A stretch of DNA of 64,000 nt from the NCBI GenBank assembly GCA_013396915.1, contig VWZL01001944.1:62001-126000 (forward strand), given 5' to 3'. Below are positions 1 through 15,207 of this stretch, one piece after another. Numbering within the stretch: position 1 is the stretch's first letter; every line of letters starts with the position of its first letter. The position numbers and the translations under genes were made by a program. Under the pieces are notes generated by a model, which saw only the letters and a list, made by a program, of their open reading frames with translations, was not told the DNA's origin and made no database searches. The DNA comes from Stercorarius parasiticus. Lineage: Eukaryota > Chordata > Aves > Charadriiformes > Stercorariidae.

Positions 1-3000
1 ACAGTTTCAAAATGTTAGTGCCCAGACCCTGGAGCCACAGGTTATTGGACAGAGACTGGAAGCAGCAATAAGGGTTGCCTGCAAATGGTATTCATAATGA
101 TTGTGCAATTTAACCCAGCTATTGTGAAGATGGATGGATGTAGCATGCACGTGTATTGCTGCCTGCACCAGACAATGGCTAAAATCGGGCAGAGGGAAAG
201 AAGGCATAGAGCAATTTGCAAATAATTAGTATGCCTGTGGCTTTTCTTCACCTTTCCGTCTCCTCATGCATTAGATATTCATGTCCTGGCAATAACCCTT
301 CCCAGTTTGGACCTCCACATCCCATTCTTTCCTCCTGCCTCTGATTCACCTTTCCTCACCCATGTATGCTTGACCTATGAGTATGTTCTCACTTACTTTC
401 ATACGCTCAAACAAAACTTCTACAATGACTACCATTTCATCTGTTGGCTGCCTGCTTAAAATTCACAGCTTCCATATGGTCTGGATGAACTCAGACACAC
501 GACCAAATTGGTGCTTGTTGTCTCTGTTACTCCTTTGTCTTATTTCTATGTCTAATATTTTTACACTGTATTCTTTTTTAGCTTGTTCAATGTGTACAGC
601 TGCTAGCAGAGCAAGGGCCAAACTTAACAACAAAACAAATATTTAAGAAGATCGTTTCCCTTCTTAAATGCAGAGAGCTCAGTTTAACCCACAGAAAATG
701 TCTCTCTGATGGTCCATCACCAGCCAGACACAGGAAGCACCGAGGTGGCTATTCTTGGGCCTTTACGGAGAACTGCAGCACAGTGTTTTTCATTCATGCT
801 ATGGACTGTTGTGCCACATCACCTCGCTGTCTGATCAAACAAACAACAGAGGGAAGCATTGAAAACCATCGAATGCCCAGCCTCTTAGGATTACTTACCT
901 TGTTTAACAACGAGCCCTTTGGGTTTATTGAGCCTCTGCGTCTTGTGCATGCTGGGACATGTTAGCAGTTTAACTGAGGTGAAGAAAAATAGCATTTTTG
1001 AGTTGCCAGGCCAGTGAACAGTCAGAGTGAGAAAGTCTTGTTGCTCCTGACCAGAAGTTGCTCACCCTTCAGGGGCACCTAACTGAAATACTGTAACAAA
1101 AGGTCGATTATGTTACAGCTGAGAAACGCAGGAATGTCTTCTTGAGCACAATTCCAAAATGTCATCTGTACAGAGAGAGAGCTGGGGGGAAAAAAACCAA
1201 GAAGTAAGCAAGCAAAGGGGAATACCCTCCAAAAGAAGGAGGCGGCCTCACAAACATGAGGTGAGAGGCCATACTGAGCTGTCCAAGGCAAAGAGAAGAG
1301 TTGCCACCCAGCTCGCTGCAAGCACTCTGTCCAGTTCAATTAGTCAGAATGTTTTCAGGCTACGTGAGAACAAATAAGGACCTGGGCTAATAACCTTAAT
1401 AAGCCCAACATTCAGAGTAATTTAGAGGCACTTTTGCTCTTTAGTTGCTTAATTGCTTTTAAAAATCCCTCGTGGTTGCCCCATTCCCACCTGGCTTCTT
1501 AGCACCTCCCTAAGAGCCTTAGCCTTGATGCTGAGTCAAGTAGTGTCACCTTGTGGAGTAGTGTCCTGGTGAAGATAATTGAATCTCCATCATTGTCTCG
1601 TTTAAGAGAGAGGAAACCTGCCTGAAGTAAATGCCTGGAGAAGTCTAGAGAAGAAGCTGCTTTACAGACCTGAGTGTTGTACCCAAAACTGAGCAGGATT
1701 TTATTTCCTCTGTCCTCCCACAGGATGACACAGCACACGTGTTACCTAATTGGGGTAGACCTCTGGCATGAGTGTCCCCCAGTCTAGTCCATCCTCTGCT
1801 GAATACCAAAACTGACACTTCCATCCCTTCTCAGTGGTATATTACGCTGGGTCCAAACCTGAATTCAGGTTCACACACAGGCTGTGACCACAGTGTGACC
1901 ACAGAAGCCAGCAGAGCTACTCACAGGGTGCTGTAAGACACACTGCACCTTGCATGTTAACAGCAACAACTGTATTTCATACGGGTCCTTTACAGAGTCA
2001 CCTATAGGCTGAACAGCTTCCAACGTCAACTCCACCCTGGCAAAACACAACCTGAGCCGGGACAGAATTAGTTGGGAGCCTGAAAGCCCACAGACAGCAG
2101 AGGAAGCTCTCCCTGCTCCCTGTCCTACAGCTCAAGCATCCTGTCAAGAGTTTGACAACAAAAAATAAAAGTAAAAATGACCCACAGTGGTCATCAGGAA
2201 AAAAAGAGAGGTACAACTATACACACGCTGCACTTGCAGGACAGGCTCTACTGAATTATTACATCAAGTTAGATTCCCAAATCTGGGGCTTAAGAAGGGC
2301 TGTGTTTCGGAGGTTGTTTCCCCTGCTGTACAGCCTGGCCGTCAACAGCCTGCACCAAATGCATCAGGACAAAACAGAGCGATCAAAACATGCATTTAGT
2401 CCAGATTCTGGTTTGTATCTAGAGTTTCAGTGAGGATGTGGAGATGGCAGCGAGGTCTGGACTGGACTGCTGGGGCCACCAGTTTTGGTCCCACCTTTCC
2501 TGCTGTTCTGCTGGAAATCCCCACGAAGGCTCCCTCCCACTTCTGCTCCATGACAGCCTCCAACTCTTGAACGTGTTGAACTCAGGCAACACTGAGCTCC
2601 CCCGAGAAGTGCGGAGACCTCTCGGGACAGTCACTAGATGAGATGGCCATTTTGTGAGCTGAATCCCATCAATTTAGTGGCTGCAACATTTCTGCAAATA
2701 CCAAACATCAAGGAGCTAAAGAAAGAAAGACTCAGGGGTGAAATGTCAAGCTTACACTATCGAAACACAAGGCAGATGCTTCCTAGTCTGTTTACTGGCA
2801 CATCACCGGTGGTTTGGTGTCTGCAGTCCTGACAACCCAGCGTTTCCAGATCTGTGAGGAAAAACCCAAGTCCCCAGGCTCCAGACGTTACCTTTTCCCC
2901 ACCACGTGCTTCTCAAGCTAGAGGAAAAGCAATTGCCTCTACTCTGCAAATCCAACTTGCTCAGTAAAAAACCCAAACCCTTTAGACAGCCCTTTTCTGC

Positions 3001-6000
3001 TACCCTGGCAAGCAGAAGGAAATGCTGTAAATAAGTGGAAAGGCTCAGTGCTGCTGCTATTTCCTGACTCTCAGCACCAAACGAGAGCACAGGGGTCTGT
3101 GATCAAGGAGAATATTCCCGAAGAGAAACTATCATAGAAGGAGCGAGGCTGGAAGCCTTCCCTCCACTTGAACAACAATGCTGTCTGCTTCCTTGGCTAA
3201 AGCAACCTGTGTGTGTATAGGAAAAGTGCATGTACTGAAGGTTAACTTGTGGTAGCACCTGGAAATCTAGGACAAAGAGGGGAAGAAACCAGGAAAGAAA
3301 CAAAAAGCAAAACCAAAAAAGCAGAGAACAGATGCACAAGGTTAAATGGAAACAATACCCCAAAAAAGTGAGGAGGAGAGGAAGGGTGCAGCCACCTTCC
3401 AAACACAGCACAGGTAGAAGCTGGGGAGACAGGGAGTGCAGACAGACACAACAAACCTTGAGATTTAATGTAACAAAAGGGTTTTCTAATATCCCTCCCA
3501 CCATCTCTGCCAGCCGTCCTGCCCTGTTCCCCCCACCCACCCATGCAAATTCACCTTCAGTTACCTCAGGAACATTCATTACAGGAAGATGCCCCGAGTG
3601 TATCAAATTAGTGCCTTACAAAAGCCCATTCAGGAGACGTCCATGTGATCCTTATTCAGTTAGCAGGAGGGGATGGAGTGGGGATGCCAGCTGAGAAGGG
3701 GGTTTTGGTTTGAGAAGGGTTGCAGACCTCTGCAACACAGGTCTCAGGACGGATGGGCCGGCAGTGAGCTGCAGGCACAGTGCAGAGGGACCACATCCTG
3801 CCTGCTCCCTTCTGAGCACTGACATCACCTCGCATGCCTTTCATGTGCTAAAATCATTGTATTTTAGAGTTGAAAAATTTTGAAGCCTAGGTGGGAAGTG
3901 CTGGGATGAACAACTGGGCCAGGAGGTATCCACAGGGGATATTCCATTTTCACCCTCACGAGAGACCAAGGACAATGAGCCTCAGATGCCTCTGGAGTGT
4001 GTTTTAACATCAGAGCTTTGGTGTGAACTTATGGCATTGGAACAAGCAGCCAAGGCACTTGGAGCAACAAGAAAGATCATAGCACTCCAAAGTGTTCCCC
4101 TGTAGATGGAGTTGGGAAAAGGTGAGACTTCCATGTGCAATACACAGAGGTCTTGACTGCTGCAACATCTACCCATTAGTTGAAACTGTGCCCATGACAC
4201 ACTGGTGCCTGTTTGCAGCAGGTTTCCCTAGGTGCTGTACAGAGATCTCAGGAGGGCACAGCCACAGACTGATACCTCTGCTCTTTCAGGCAGAGTCTGG
4301 GAACGTGCTGTCTCACAGAAACGCCCCGTTCTCCTGCTTGTGTTGCCCCAGGGAAATGGGATGTAACATGCTGCCAACAGCTGTGAGCAAACAAGATTGT
4401 CCACACGGCAGCTGTAAGGCAATGGGACTGAAGAGATAAATTCCTGTCTCTGACAACAGCTAATGGGCTCCAGGCAGACTGGCAGCTGCAAAGCACCCAG
4501 TTCTCTGCTCTGGTTCAGCTGACCAGGCACCTCTGGAACTGTACTTTAGCTGGTGAAGAAGAGAGGCAAAACAATTCTGCTTCCATCTATTTTTATACTG
4601 CGGATCCATCTGCTCCTCTCCACAGCTGGCAGGGCCTGGAGCTCAGCTTAGATCCTCCCAACAAAAGCCTCTTTATGAGGAATGGGGATCCCCCACCACC
4701 ATCAGCACCATTTGGATTGGATTGCCCAGGCAGAGGCTATTTTGGGCACCACAGGTGGCTTCTCTGTCTTGCTGAGCACAAGGATGGAGGTAGCAGATGC
4801 CTTGCCACAATACCTCCCAGCCATACTATCAGGTATAAGCTCAGAGCAACATGGAGGCCCTGATACGCCCACAGGACCCCCAGGATGGGACACAAAGCAG
4901 AGGCCAAGAGGAGGAGCTGAGGGAATGGGTTTCACAGGTGAGACAGAACAGAGCTTCCACCAACACAGAGACCTTCAGAACTGCTTTTGAGACAGAAAAA
5001 CAACCAGGTGGAGCAGAGCTAATCGGTCTCTGCCCTGAGCAAAGCACTAATTCACCCCACATCTAGACCCAAGATCTTCATTCCATTGACCCTGTACCCT
5101 AGAGAGCAACTGCTACTCTGTCTGGGCAAAGCAGAAACCTGTTTTTCTCTCTTTTCCTCTCTGTCCAGGCAGTAACTTTCCTTTGCGTTAAGGCTTGAGA
5201 TCTGCTTGCTCCTGTTAAGAGAGAGATCCAAGCTCTGCACTTCCCCCCAACACGCTCGCAGGAGAAAGCTCTCCCAGCCTCTCCTTTCCCTGTTATCTCA
5301 TTGCACGGATGCTATTTCCTGTGTTTATTTTTCTTGTCTGGCTAGCTGGCCTGGAGGGTCTCACCTGCTGGAAATCTGCCATTACTTCTCCATCTGCAAC
5401 ACTGACCAAGGATCATCAAAAAAATAGCCTTAAGGTCACTTCTGGTTTCCTTAGGATGCCTGACTACCAGCAGAGGCCAAAGGCCACAGATGCTGAGAGG
5501 GAGCAGGTTCCTGTGCGTCGTACCTGGAAGCTGACATCAGCAGATGCATCTCTTTAGGAAGCAGAAGGGGGACATGTGTTTTACAGCACTGGGATTTATC
5601 CAGCGTAGAGAGAACACAGCCACCTGGAAAACACCAAATACATGGCTACGTGCACAAGGACCTCCCTTCAGAGAGAGCGAACGTGTCTGTGCAGCAGACA
5701 GAGCGCAGTCGCTTCCAAGACCTGATTGACATGCAGGCTTCAGTGTTCAGTGTCATCCACATGTCACTGACATCCTGACCCCAGGGTGCAGCCTCGTGCT
5801 TTTGATGGGACTGAACACTCCCTGGGAAGATCATGTGTCCCACACAGTGCTTCCAGATCAAGTGCTGATCGAAAGATCCTCCTGCAAGGGAATCAGAGAC
5901 TGCTGTTAGCTGTTAGAGAGCACATCCCTCCCTCCCGTCGCACCGTGAAAATCTGCAGGAACGTTGTTTGCTACAGTTCTTTTGAAAGTCCAGGTATTGC

Positions 6001-9000
6001 TGAACCACAGAAAGGGACAGACAGCCCCTGCATCTTGGATAAACTTCTCGTGCTGCCCGGGTCCGGCATATAGCAGGAAAGGGGATCATCTGCAAATGTA
6101 GAACTTAGGATGGGAGAGAACTTGCCTGGGAAGCAAGCGCTCAGAGAAAGCAAGCTTTAAAGGTTTCTCATTAAAAGCCTTGATTCCCAAGTGTTGGCTT
6201 AATCCATAAGGAATAGGGGACCTTGGGTTTAATTTAGTTGCAGACGAATGTTACATGGGTTATGTTCTGCAGACTGGAAGACCTCAGTGCAAGTGAGGGA
6301 TATTACTGTATATTTCCCCTGGAAGGCAATCAAAATGCTCTTTCTCATGAATTCAGTAAGGACGCAGCTGTAGAACAAGCAGCTGACTCTCAGCTTTAGT
6401 TGTGGCATCGAGTTACCAATGGTGAGAGAAAAGACTATTTCTGTTTTTCTAATGCAACCTTTAGCATTTTGATCCTTCTGGAATTAGAGGATGATCTTGA
6501 GGAGGGTCTGAAATTTTTTTTTCTCCACCCTATTCTGTTAGTGCTTTTGGCATGAATATAAAGAAAGGCAGGAAACACTTGGAATACTGGACTGTTCCCA
6601 AATGGCAGGCACCTCAGAGACGAGGCAGCCAGTTGTGCTTTACTTTAAGGTGCTGAGTGCTCACATAGCCTAGCATCCCGGTGCCAGTGCTGGGGGCTCT
6701 TCTCTAGAGACTTCGCCTTTGAATAAGCCACAATCTTTGTGAATTAACTGCAGCCCTGCAGCCTCTCTGGGACCAGGAATGCAAACATTAGCCATCTTCT
6801 CCCCCGTGTCTTTCGGCTCTGCAGAATAACTTCACAATCTGATGTGCTACCATCACGGAGCAGCTTCAATTTAGCAGCAAACGATTCCCAGCTGTCTGCA
6901 AAGGAGCCCTGTATATCACAGCCCCTGCCACCAGGGCTAGCTCAGAAGACCTGACTGTGATTACTCCCAATCGTGGTTAACAGAGGAGATGGTACCGCAG
7001 GGATTCACCCAGCAGCGGGCAAGTCTCAGAGCTACCATTCCTGTCACCTGCAAAATTGGCCACGTCCTCTGGATGATGGAATTGTTTAATATCAGAGGAT
7101 CCAGCGCGCATGGCAGGGCTGCTCAAAACACACTAATAGAGGAAGCAATACTGTTCAATGCCAACTTAAATGCTTGATGGGTTACGCAGTAATGTGAACG
7201 GATGGGAGTCCTCTTTGCCCCAAGATTCACACCACTGCAAGTTGCACTCTTTCTTTGCAAGACATTTCTTTTCTTCTTATGGCCCAGCGGTAAAAGGTTG
7301 TATCAGCACGGATTCAACATGACCTTCATCCAGCCTGGATCAGCATGGTCAGAGATGCCAGGCCCAGTGCACCTGCCCTGCAGAAGGCCTCAGCATCTGC
7401 CACCGTTCAGCCCTTCAGCACACCTCCAAAATAGGAACTTGGCAAACAAAGCTAACGGAGTGCATTGCTAAGCAGAACATTCTGCCGAGTCCCAACACCA
7501 GGACTGCATGTTATAGGGCACTTGCCAATTCCTGAGTCAACTTTATTTATTATACACTAGAAAGGTCATGACGAATCTCAAAAGATAAAATCTGTGTCTG
7601 TCAAGCCGCCTTCCTTATTTTCATTGGCCCAGACCCTCACGTTCCACACCAACAATAACAGGACATGGGTTCAAGAGGCACCATGAGTGCAGCTTACCCT
7701 GAGATGGCCCAGGCTTGTTTTGCATTCTTCTTAGAACTGATCCAGGCTCCTCAATTCTCTTTATTAGGACTTTTTTTTTTCCTGGATGCAGCCACCACAC
7801 TGCACAAGAGCCTTACATCCCTGGGAACCCCAAAGCATAGGCACAAGCTTTCCCAGCCCATATGATGCCAAATGCCCAAAGGATGCCACTGCAAGTTCTC
7901 CAGCAACATGAAGTATCAAAACTGGAGTATGCTTAACTTCCATTTAGAAGTAATATCCTGGACTAATACCAGCCCAAAAGACATCCCCATGACCTCATCA
8001 ACAGCTGAGGCAGCAAGATACCCCGTGCACATGGATTTTACTCACTGTCATTATGAGCTGTTATCTAAGCTCCTTCCCTCAGGTAAGGCAAAAATTCAGA
8101 GCTGCCGACGGCTCTGTGTAAAATCCTTGGCAAACAAAGCCTGAGCAATTGCAGCTCCAGTGCTGTCAGTGTCCAAGCTAGCAGGTTTAAAGACTGCCCC
8201 AGGCTCTGTAGAAGTTGCAGTCACCTCTCTGGATTGCAGCTGGACACTCCCAAAAACCACAGTCCCAGGTTTGGAGTTCAGTACAACAGGCTCAGACCAC
8301 ACAGTATGGACCTGCACTCCAAATAACCTCATCTTTACACAGTTTATTCTGAATCTGCAGATTGAAAGCTCTTTTCCCAGTCCTCTCCTTTCACTTGCTG
8401 GAAAATCACCATGCTGCTCCCAGACCCAGATTTGGCTTAGATCATTTTCTTTGACATGCTGCAAGGACTCCAATTCTCGAAATTAATTTCTGATTTTCTG
8501 AGATCTGGGTAGTACTTTCCTATCACGCTGCAGGATCTCAGCAGTGAGCACTACAGTCACACAGCAGAGAAATTATACTGCTTGTAAGAGTGGCACATCT
8601 TACAGCCAAAACCCCTCTGACAGTTCCATCCACTGGGTCATTTCTGAGGAAACCTCTCCAACATTCAGAAGTGCCCCCCTTTTATCTCACTGAAGGGCGC
8701 TGAAGAGGCGATTGGGAGGTCAGGGAGGAAAATAGCTCCACTTACTATTCAGCGAGACTCCAACCTGCAGTGAGTCGCATCATCTAACTTCAGGTGCTTG
8801 TTTTCTGGATCAGAGAGGTGGATTCCTCCCAGGATCACTCCGAGCTGGCAGAAGTCTCTCTCCCTCCCATGAATGGACACACGGGGAATCCCACTCCTCA
8901 CTTGGTCACTTCGGTCAAATGCAAGACAGTGGAAATCTTTCCTGTGAAAGTAAATTGCGAGGTCCACAGGGCCTCAGAGCTTTTAACTCCCTGAAACTTC

Positions 9001-12000
9001 TTGAAACACACAATGGTCCAGAGCACAGCAGGCACTTGTATGTACTATTCTTAGCAGCAAAGGCTTCCTGTTTGGGGGCAGAAGTGACAAGGATGATCCT
9101 GCTGCTTTAAATACTGTGAAAAGCTTTTTAGCCAAAAACATTATCTACCCATTAGTAGGGAAAACACCATCCTCCATGGGCCCATCCTACTTCACCAGAA
9201 ATATCATCAGTTCCCCAGTGCTGCAGTGAATGTTACATTATTGAGCTATATTATCCTCAGACAGCTCTTAGTCTACAGCAAAAGCCCTGCAAAGTCTAGT
9301 TTCTCTGGGTGACTAAGCCAAGGTGCGGATCTCTGAGCAGAGATTTCCAGATCAGGCCAATTGTGTTGTTAAACTGGGAGCTCTCTCTGTTCTTTCAAGT
9401 ACTCGCTTTCTTCCCAGGGCCAGGTACAGCCATTGTTCCCCTGGGCTCCTGCAGGCGCCCATTGTTCCTCCGAGCTCCCGGCCTTTGATGCTGCAGAACA
9501 AAACGCACAGTGTTTGTGAAAGGAGGGAAAAATCAGAAAGCTTTTCAATTACACAGTTGGTGGAACAGCTCGGGCACAGCTGGCCACCGAGCACCAGGGT
9601 GCCAGCACCTCTCCACAAAGTGGGGCCTCCAGGGAGCCCTCCAGCCCAGCTGCAAAGTGAACCCAAAGGGGGAATGAACAGTACCTGATGGTTATCTGGT
9701 GAACTTGCATTTCATCACTTCCCAATTCCAAATGCTCCTGGATTGTACAGACTTTTACTAAACTCCTCACACACATATCTGCAGCTGGAAAAAGCTGGAA
9801 ATTATTCCTGCTTCATCCTGTCAGCATTGCTCAGAATTGGCCTGAGAGACACCACAGTAGCATCTAGATTCACTGCCTCGATCTCCAGACTAATTTGACT
9901 GCATCAGGCTGGGGCTAGCTCAGCCTGAGAGGCATTGGCAGAACACGACAGAGGTCTGAAATTGCCATGGTCTTACAGGGAGGTCTGAGGTGCACCCGCA
10001 GGGCCATGTGGAAGGACAGCCAGCAGGCTAGGATGCTCCAGTCACAGCTACAGAAGTTATTTCACGGTCCAGGTACAGACCCTTCTGCTCCTGCTATGTA
10101 ACACACCGTTTCTGACACCGTGGTGGTTTGGGGGAATACAGTGCTCTACTTTGTGTTCAGTATGCAGCTATAAACATTTTCTCTTATTGCCAGGACAACA
10201 GATGTGAAGTCAGAGATGTGAGGGGTCTTCTAGTCCATCTGGGTCTGTCACCTTAGTCCTTGCTAATACCTTCTGCGAAAGAAAAAGCAGCGCCAGGGAG
10301 AGAGCTCTCCGGAAGGATTAGTCTATGGAAAAAGCTAATAAAATAATAAGAAAACAGTTGCACAAGAAAGGGCCAGCCAGCCGGAACTTCCTGGGACAAA
10401 GGCACTCACACTCTCTTTTACAAATATATTTTATTATTTTAATGCTTATTAAGAAATGTAACCAAGACAGACTCAGCAGCACCAGCGTCTCCTCACTGCC
10501 CAGCAGTCTGATGACTTCACAGATATGAAAACTTCACAGATTCAAAAAAAAAAACAAAAAAAACCAACAACTTGGGTCAATGCACTTTAAATACATTTGC
10601 ATGCAGAGATTCTCCCACCCCCTTCCCTCCCCTCCCACTGGTAACTGACAAACAGAGGGAAAACAACAACTATATTCATAAAACACTTAAATTAAAAGAG
10701 TAATTGTTTTATAGTGACAGCGTGTGCAGCAGGGCGTTCATAGTGTCTTGGCTTGCAGACCACAGAGACAACCGCTCCACAGGACAGGGGGCAGGAACAC
10801 CAGCTCCTGAGACAGAGTGGGGGAAGCAAAGGATGTTCTCAGATCAACAGTTCCAGTCTTGATTTCAACACATCCTTGTGTGAACAGTCCCAGCAGACAA
10901 ATAAGACAGGGAGTTACACACAACATTGCCCCAGTTTGGGGATTCTCAGTCTGTCAGGGTTAGCCACCTCTCACGCAAAGGAGGAGCTGGTGTGATTTTA
11001 GTTACTCTTGATGTGTTTTACTGTAAAGAAGGCCAAAACTCAGGGCTAGAAAGAAAAAACTCTTTTGTATGACTCAGTGCAGTTTGATGCCCAAAACAAA
11101 TTGGGAGAGAACTATTAGGCAGCTAAACTTAGCAAACACCGCCAGAAAGTATTCTACAGTTTTAATGCATGGCAGCACTGTTACAGCATGCTCGTCCTTC
11201 CCAAAGAACATGGCTGGATTGATTTGTTATTGGGTAGGGCTCATGTTCATGAAGCAGAAGGGCTTTTGTTACACCTGGACACGTTCATGAAATGAGACAA
11301 TGCATCTGAAAAGGAGATAATCCCTAAGAACCATCTCTACCTCAGTCACATACAGACCATATGAGGTCAACCCTCCGCACACATCAGGCAAGGCTGATCT
11401 TCTGCAGTGACCCCAGCAGAGCTGTAAGACTGGACATCCTTTCCAGAGTCCTTCCTCAGCAAGTCGCACCTTGGTCTCGTGCCAGCACCATCTGTGCAAT
11501 CCCCAGCACATTCCTGCTCCCCTGAAATCCTCCCAAACACTTACCCTACAAATCTTCCTTCACCACCAAGATTTCCCACCTAACCCTAACCCTCCAGTCT
11601 GCTCCCACACCTTAGAGACTTTTCTATATCCACCAGCATCCCCTGGAGCCTCTTTTCAAAGAACAAAGATTCAGACTACTCCATATAACTCCCAAGTCCA
11701 CCTGCACAATAAGCTTCCTGGCACCAACTGGGATCAGTGGCAAGTCTTTTCTGTCTACAGTAAAACCAACCATCTCACCATGCCAAATGGCTTCTCTGTT
11801 CAAGAGCTGCAGTTCAAGGTTGGCTTTGAAATATTACTGATCCAAAAGAAACTCCGCAGGACAATGCTGTAAGTGCATTTACTTGCAAACACCAAAAGCA
11901 GTGCCCTATTGAGGAGAGAGCCCCAAGAAGAACTCTTAATAAAGTTACTTCTGTCAACTCATCAAACTTTACTTTCTCCAAAACCCCATAAAGCAAATAA

Positions 12001-12477
12001 ACCTTGGAGCCTAGGAGTCTCCAGGGAATGGTGAAATTCATGGAATGTCCTCACACCAAACAAGGGACCACATCTCTCTATGGGTCTTGAGCCATTTTTA
12101 GTAAGATGTTCCAGTTCAATGAAATCAGTCTCTTCTTACCCCAGCTCTTACTCTCTGGACCCACTGCACCTCGGATTCCCAAAGAGGTCTTCTCCAGCCT
12201 GCCTCGATGGTCACCTCATTCTTCCCTTTGTCTTGGTACCACCTTTGTTTATCCAGAACAGCTATATTTCATCACTAAACATTCTCCAGCTGGAAGGAAA
12301 ACAGGGATATGAGAGGGGAGTATAGGAAAAAAAATTAGTCAGCTTTCACTTTTCTGATAATCCCTGCCCTATGCAGTCTGGAAGAGAGGTACTTTTCTCA
12401 AGTGCTGCCAGGAGAAGGAAAGAGCACACTTCATTGATGGGATCCTCTGGATCCTCTGAATGCTTCTTTTATATTAA

Positions 12478-12530
12478 AAGAAAAAAGGAAAAGTAGAAGA
12501 GGAGGAAAAGAGGAGGAAAAGAAAGCCTTG
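12478..12530. repeat. Purine-rich simple repeat
   Basis: A GA/AAG-rich tract including two close copies of GAGGAGGAAAAGA. Low complexity, no coding signal. Confidence 0.75.
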
Positions 12531-14539
12531 AAATCACGATCCTTAGGGAACAAGAAATAAGAAGCTCAAAATTCTGTTCAAAACGCTCATGCTGGCCACA
12601 ACAACTGCTTCAGAAACATCTTCTGAAGGTCCACCTCAGACATATGTCTGCCAGAAGGCACACAGCATGTGGTGCGATTGCCATCCCTTCCTTCCTGTGA
12701 CTACAGACTTCCAATTTTACATAAAACACGCTGCCTCCTTACCCACACTGCACTTCCTCCTGCACACATTCCCCGGCCCCTTCACACACCCTTTTCATTT
12801 CAAATCTGGATCACTAATATTGAAAGGGACTGGACACACTTGGGGGACATCTCAAACAGCAACAGAAATGCTAATATCAAGACATCTGGAAACTCAGTAA
12901 GCTCGCATGGCAATCTGTTTGGGCAGGAAAGTTTTCCAGAGGGACAATCCTAAATTTATCGCATCAACATAGATCAACTTGATTCTTGTGGCAACCAAGC
13001 AAGAAGCTGCCATAATTGAGGGTGAAGAAGCTCAGCAAACAATAGAAAGCAACCAACCCACATCAGCTGTTGAAAGTCTGATGCAATGTGGCATAAAACA
13101 TCCCTTTACAATGGCAACTAAAGCTCAATAGGAGGCACTTCTGCACTCGTGTGTTTTCCAGCACATGAGCGATGCTGGTATTTTCCCACACTTCCTGCCC
13201 TGCTCTGCTTCTTTGTGGACCTAATTGTTATTGACATGAATACCGGATGTAATCTTGTGTTATTCTTAGAAACATTTCGGCTCCCAACTGAGGCCTGAAG
13301 AGATCAGACCCCCATTTTCCTGACTGAGTTCCTCTGCCACTGTTACAGGAGGTCAGAGGAGCCATCCCACAAATAACCTACAGAAATATTCCATCAAGAA
13401 AGAACAAGAGTAACAAGATCCCAAGTCACCCTACAGAGGAATTACCTATGACGTCTGTCACAGGGAAATGGCTTAGTGTTTGTTAATGGTGCTGGAGTGA
13501 TAATCCACTCCTCTGACGTTAGACTACGTCGAAGAGCTGTGCCAAGAAAGGAGCAATTCAATTAAACTGTGAAGTCTATTGTTCTACAAACTTGCCTGTC
13601 TTTCTGCTAAGGATCGTGGTGGCAACTACATCTTTTATCTGTCTCACAGTAAGCTTTGTGCTAGCCTGGAGTACTTACATACTTGAACACGTTCAGTATT
13701 ACAAACTACTCCCCACCTTCATGTATGGAGACTGGCAAAGATTCTCCTCAAATAAAACTGACTTTTCATTTTAATAGTTCACAATATTTAAAATAAACAT
13801 GGAATAAGAACACACAAACCCAACCTGCTTTTCCTCAAATATCAAAATCTGGTTCCCCTTTCCTCTGTGAAAATGAGATTATTTGGCTTCTGAAATGTTA
13901 ATGGACAGACACGAGGAGGAGCCGGTTTTGGGGGATGGTATTTCTGATGTTTTCAGGTAGGGAATAAGCTTCAGCTCCCTGGAATTACCAGACTCTAAGT
14001 TTTCCAGTAGGACCATTACCGCCTGTTTCTCCAGAAGGCTGGTGGTATTGGACATAGATTATTTGTCTGGAACACAAAAACCAGACACCCTTTAGGTAGA
14101 ATTCAAGCTGATGTGGCATTCTGCTGTGCTTGAGCTACCAGGCTTCATAAGCGATACAGAAAATTATCAAACTGCTGTGAAACACCTCTACAACAACCCA
14201 CATCAGTGCATACCCTTGCTGCAGCACAGATTTGCCTTTTCTCTTATACAGACAACTCCTGCAGTTTCTAAGCTGGTTTCCACTACTACTGACGCCTTTC
14301 CACTTCTCAGAGTAGGAACATCTTCTAACCAGACAGACCCAGCTCTGTTGGCCTCTGCACCGCAGGGACACATCGGGCTTCACAGTGAAGCACATCAGGA
14401 AAAAACTGAAATCACGGGAGAAAAGGTGTTTAAATAGAGCTCACTGGAATTCCAAAAATAAGTGTTAGGTATGTGTGTGTGTTCCTCCTTACCCCAATAA
14501 AGAAGAAAAAAAAATCCCACAGCCTTTTGAGCGAGGATA

Positions 14540-14568
14540 AAAACAACCGTGGAAAACAACCGTGGAAA
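14540..14568. repeat. Short tandem duplication, 13-bp unit
   Basis: Two perfect adjacent copies of the unit containing CAACCGTGG. It is probably a replication-slippage duplication in non-coding DNA. Confidence 0.75.
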
Positions 14569-15207
14569 ATTAGCTCCCCTCACACATGTCTGGGGCCATG
14601 GAAAGAATTTGCATTCTAGGAGCTCAGGAGGACAAGCACAGAGACAGGGGAAAAAGCACACAGTGCCCACTAGCCTACAGACAGCTCTTCACAACATCTC
14701 GGGGCATGACCTCCCTGGAGACGCAGACCACAGCCTGGCCTGCTTGCCTACTCTCTGCAGCACCAAGTCCTGCTAACAGCCCTTTTACTACAGGAAATCC
14801 ATATTACGGACTCCGTTTTTGTTATTTGTTAGACAAAGTGGAGAGCTATGAGGTTATATTTGCCTTGTGCATCTGGAACATTGAGCGCTCAGGGAATGGA
14901 TATGAGGTTTTGCCCATCTTTTATAACTTAACATAAAGTAATCTTATCAAGACAAGAAAAAAAACCCAAACATTCGAGCAACCTGTTGCAGTATAAGCTT
15001 CAAAAACATGAACTGAAAGACAAAACGCCATGGTTGAAGGTATCCAAAGTTCCCATCACATAAATTCCTTCCCTCTCCAAGCAGCTGCTGGCATCCTTCC
15101 TGACCAATAGATGTTGCTCTCCCCCTTTTGTTTGTCGCAGGGCCAAAGTACTAAAAGGCCCCTTCCCTGTTGCTCTTTGCAAATCAGTGAGTACTTCCAG
15201 CCATGCT

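Larger units (their letters stand above)
1..15207. other. Non-coding DNA downstream of ADORA2A
   Basis: No gene was recognised. By human synteny UPB1 would be the next gene on this side, but none of its remembered blocks appear in any listed frame, so it probably lies left of the window. The longest frames (for example 167 codons at 3103-3606 minus, 133 codons at 11471-11872 plus) have no domains and odd composition. Only simple repeats near 12.5 and 14.5 kb were identified. Alternative ADORA2A 3' ends could extend into this stretch. Confidence 0.7.

Noticed and set aside
3103..3606. 167-codon minus-strand frame
   Set aside because: Cys/Leu/Phe-rich with no motif, overlapping a similar-length frame on the other strand. 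Looks like chance.
1..15207. UPB1 exons expected by human synteny
   Set aside because: None of the remembered beta-ureidopropionase blocks could be found in the frames, so the gene is not claimed here.
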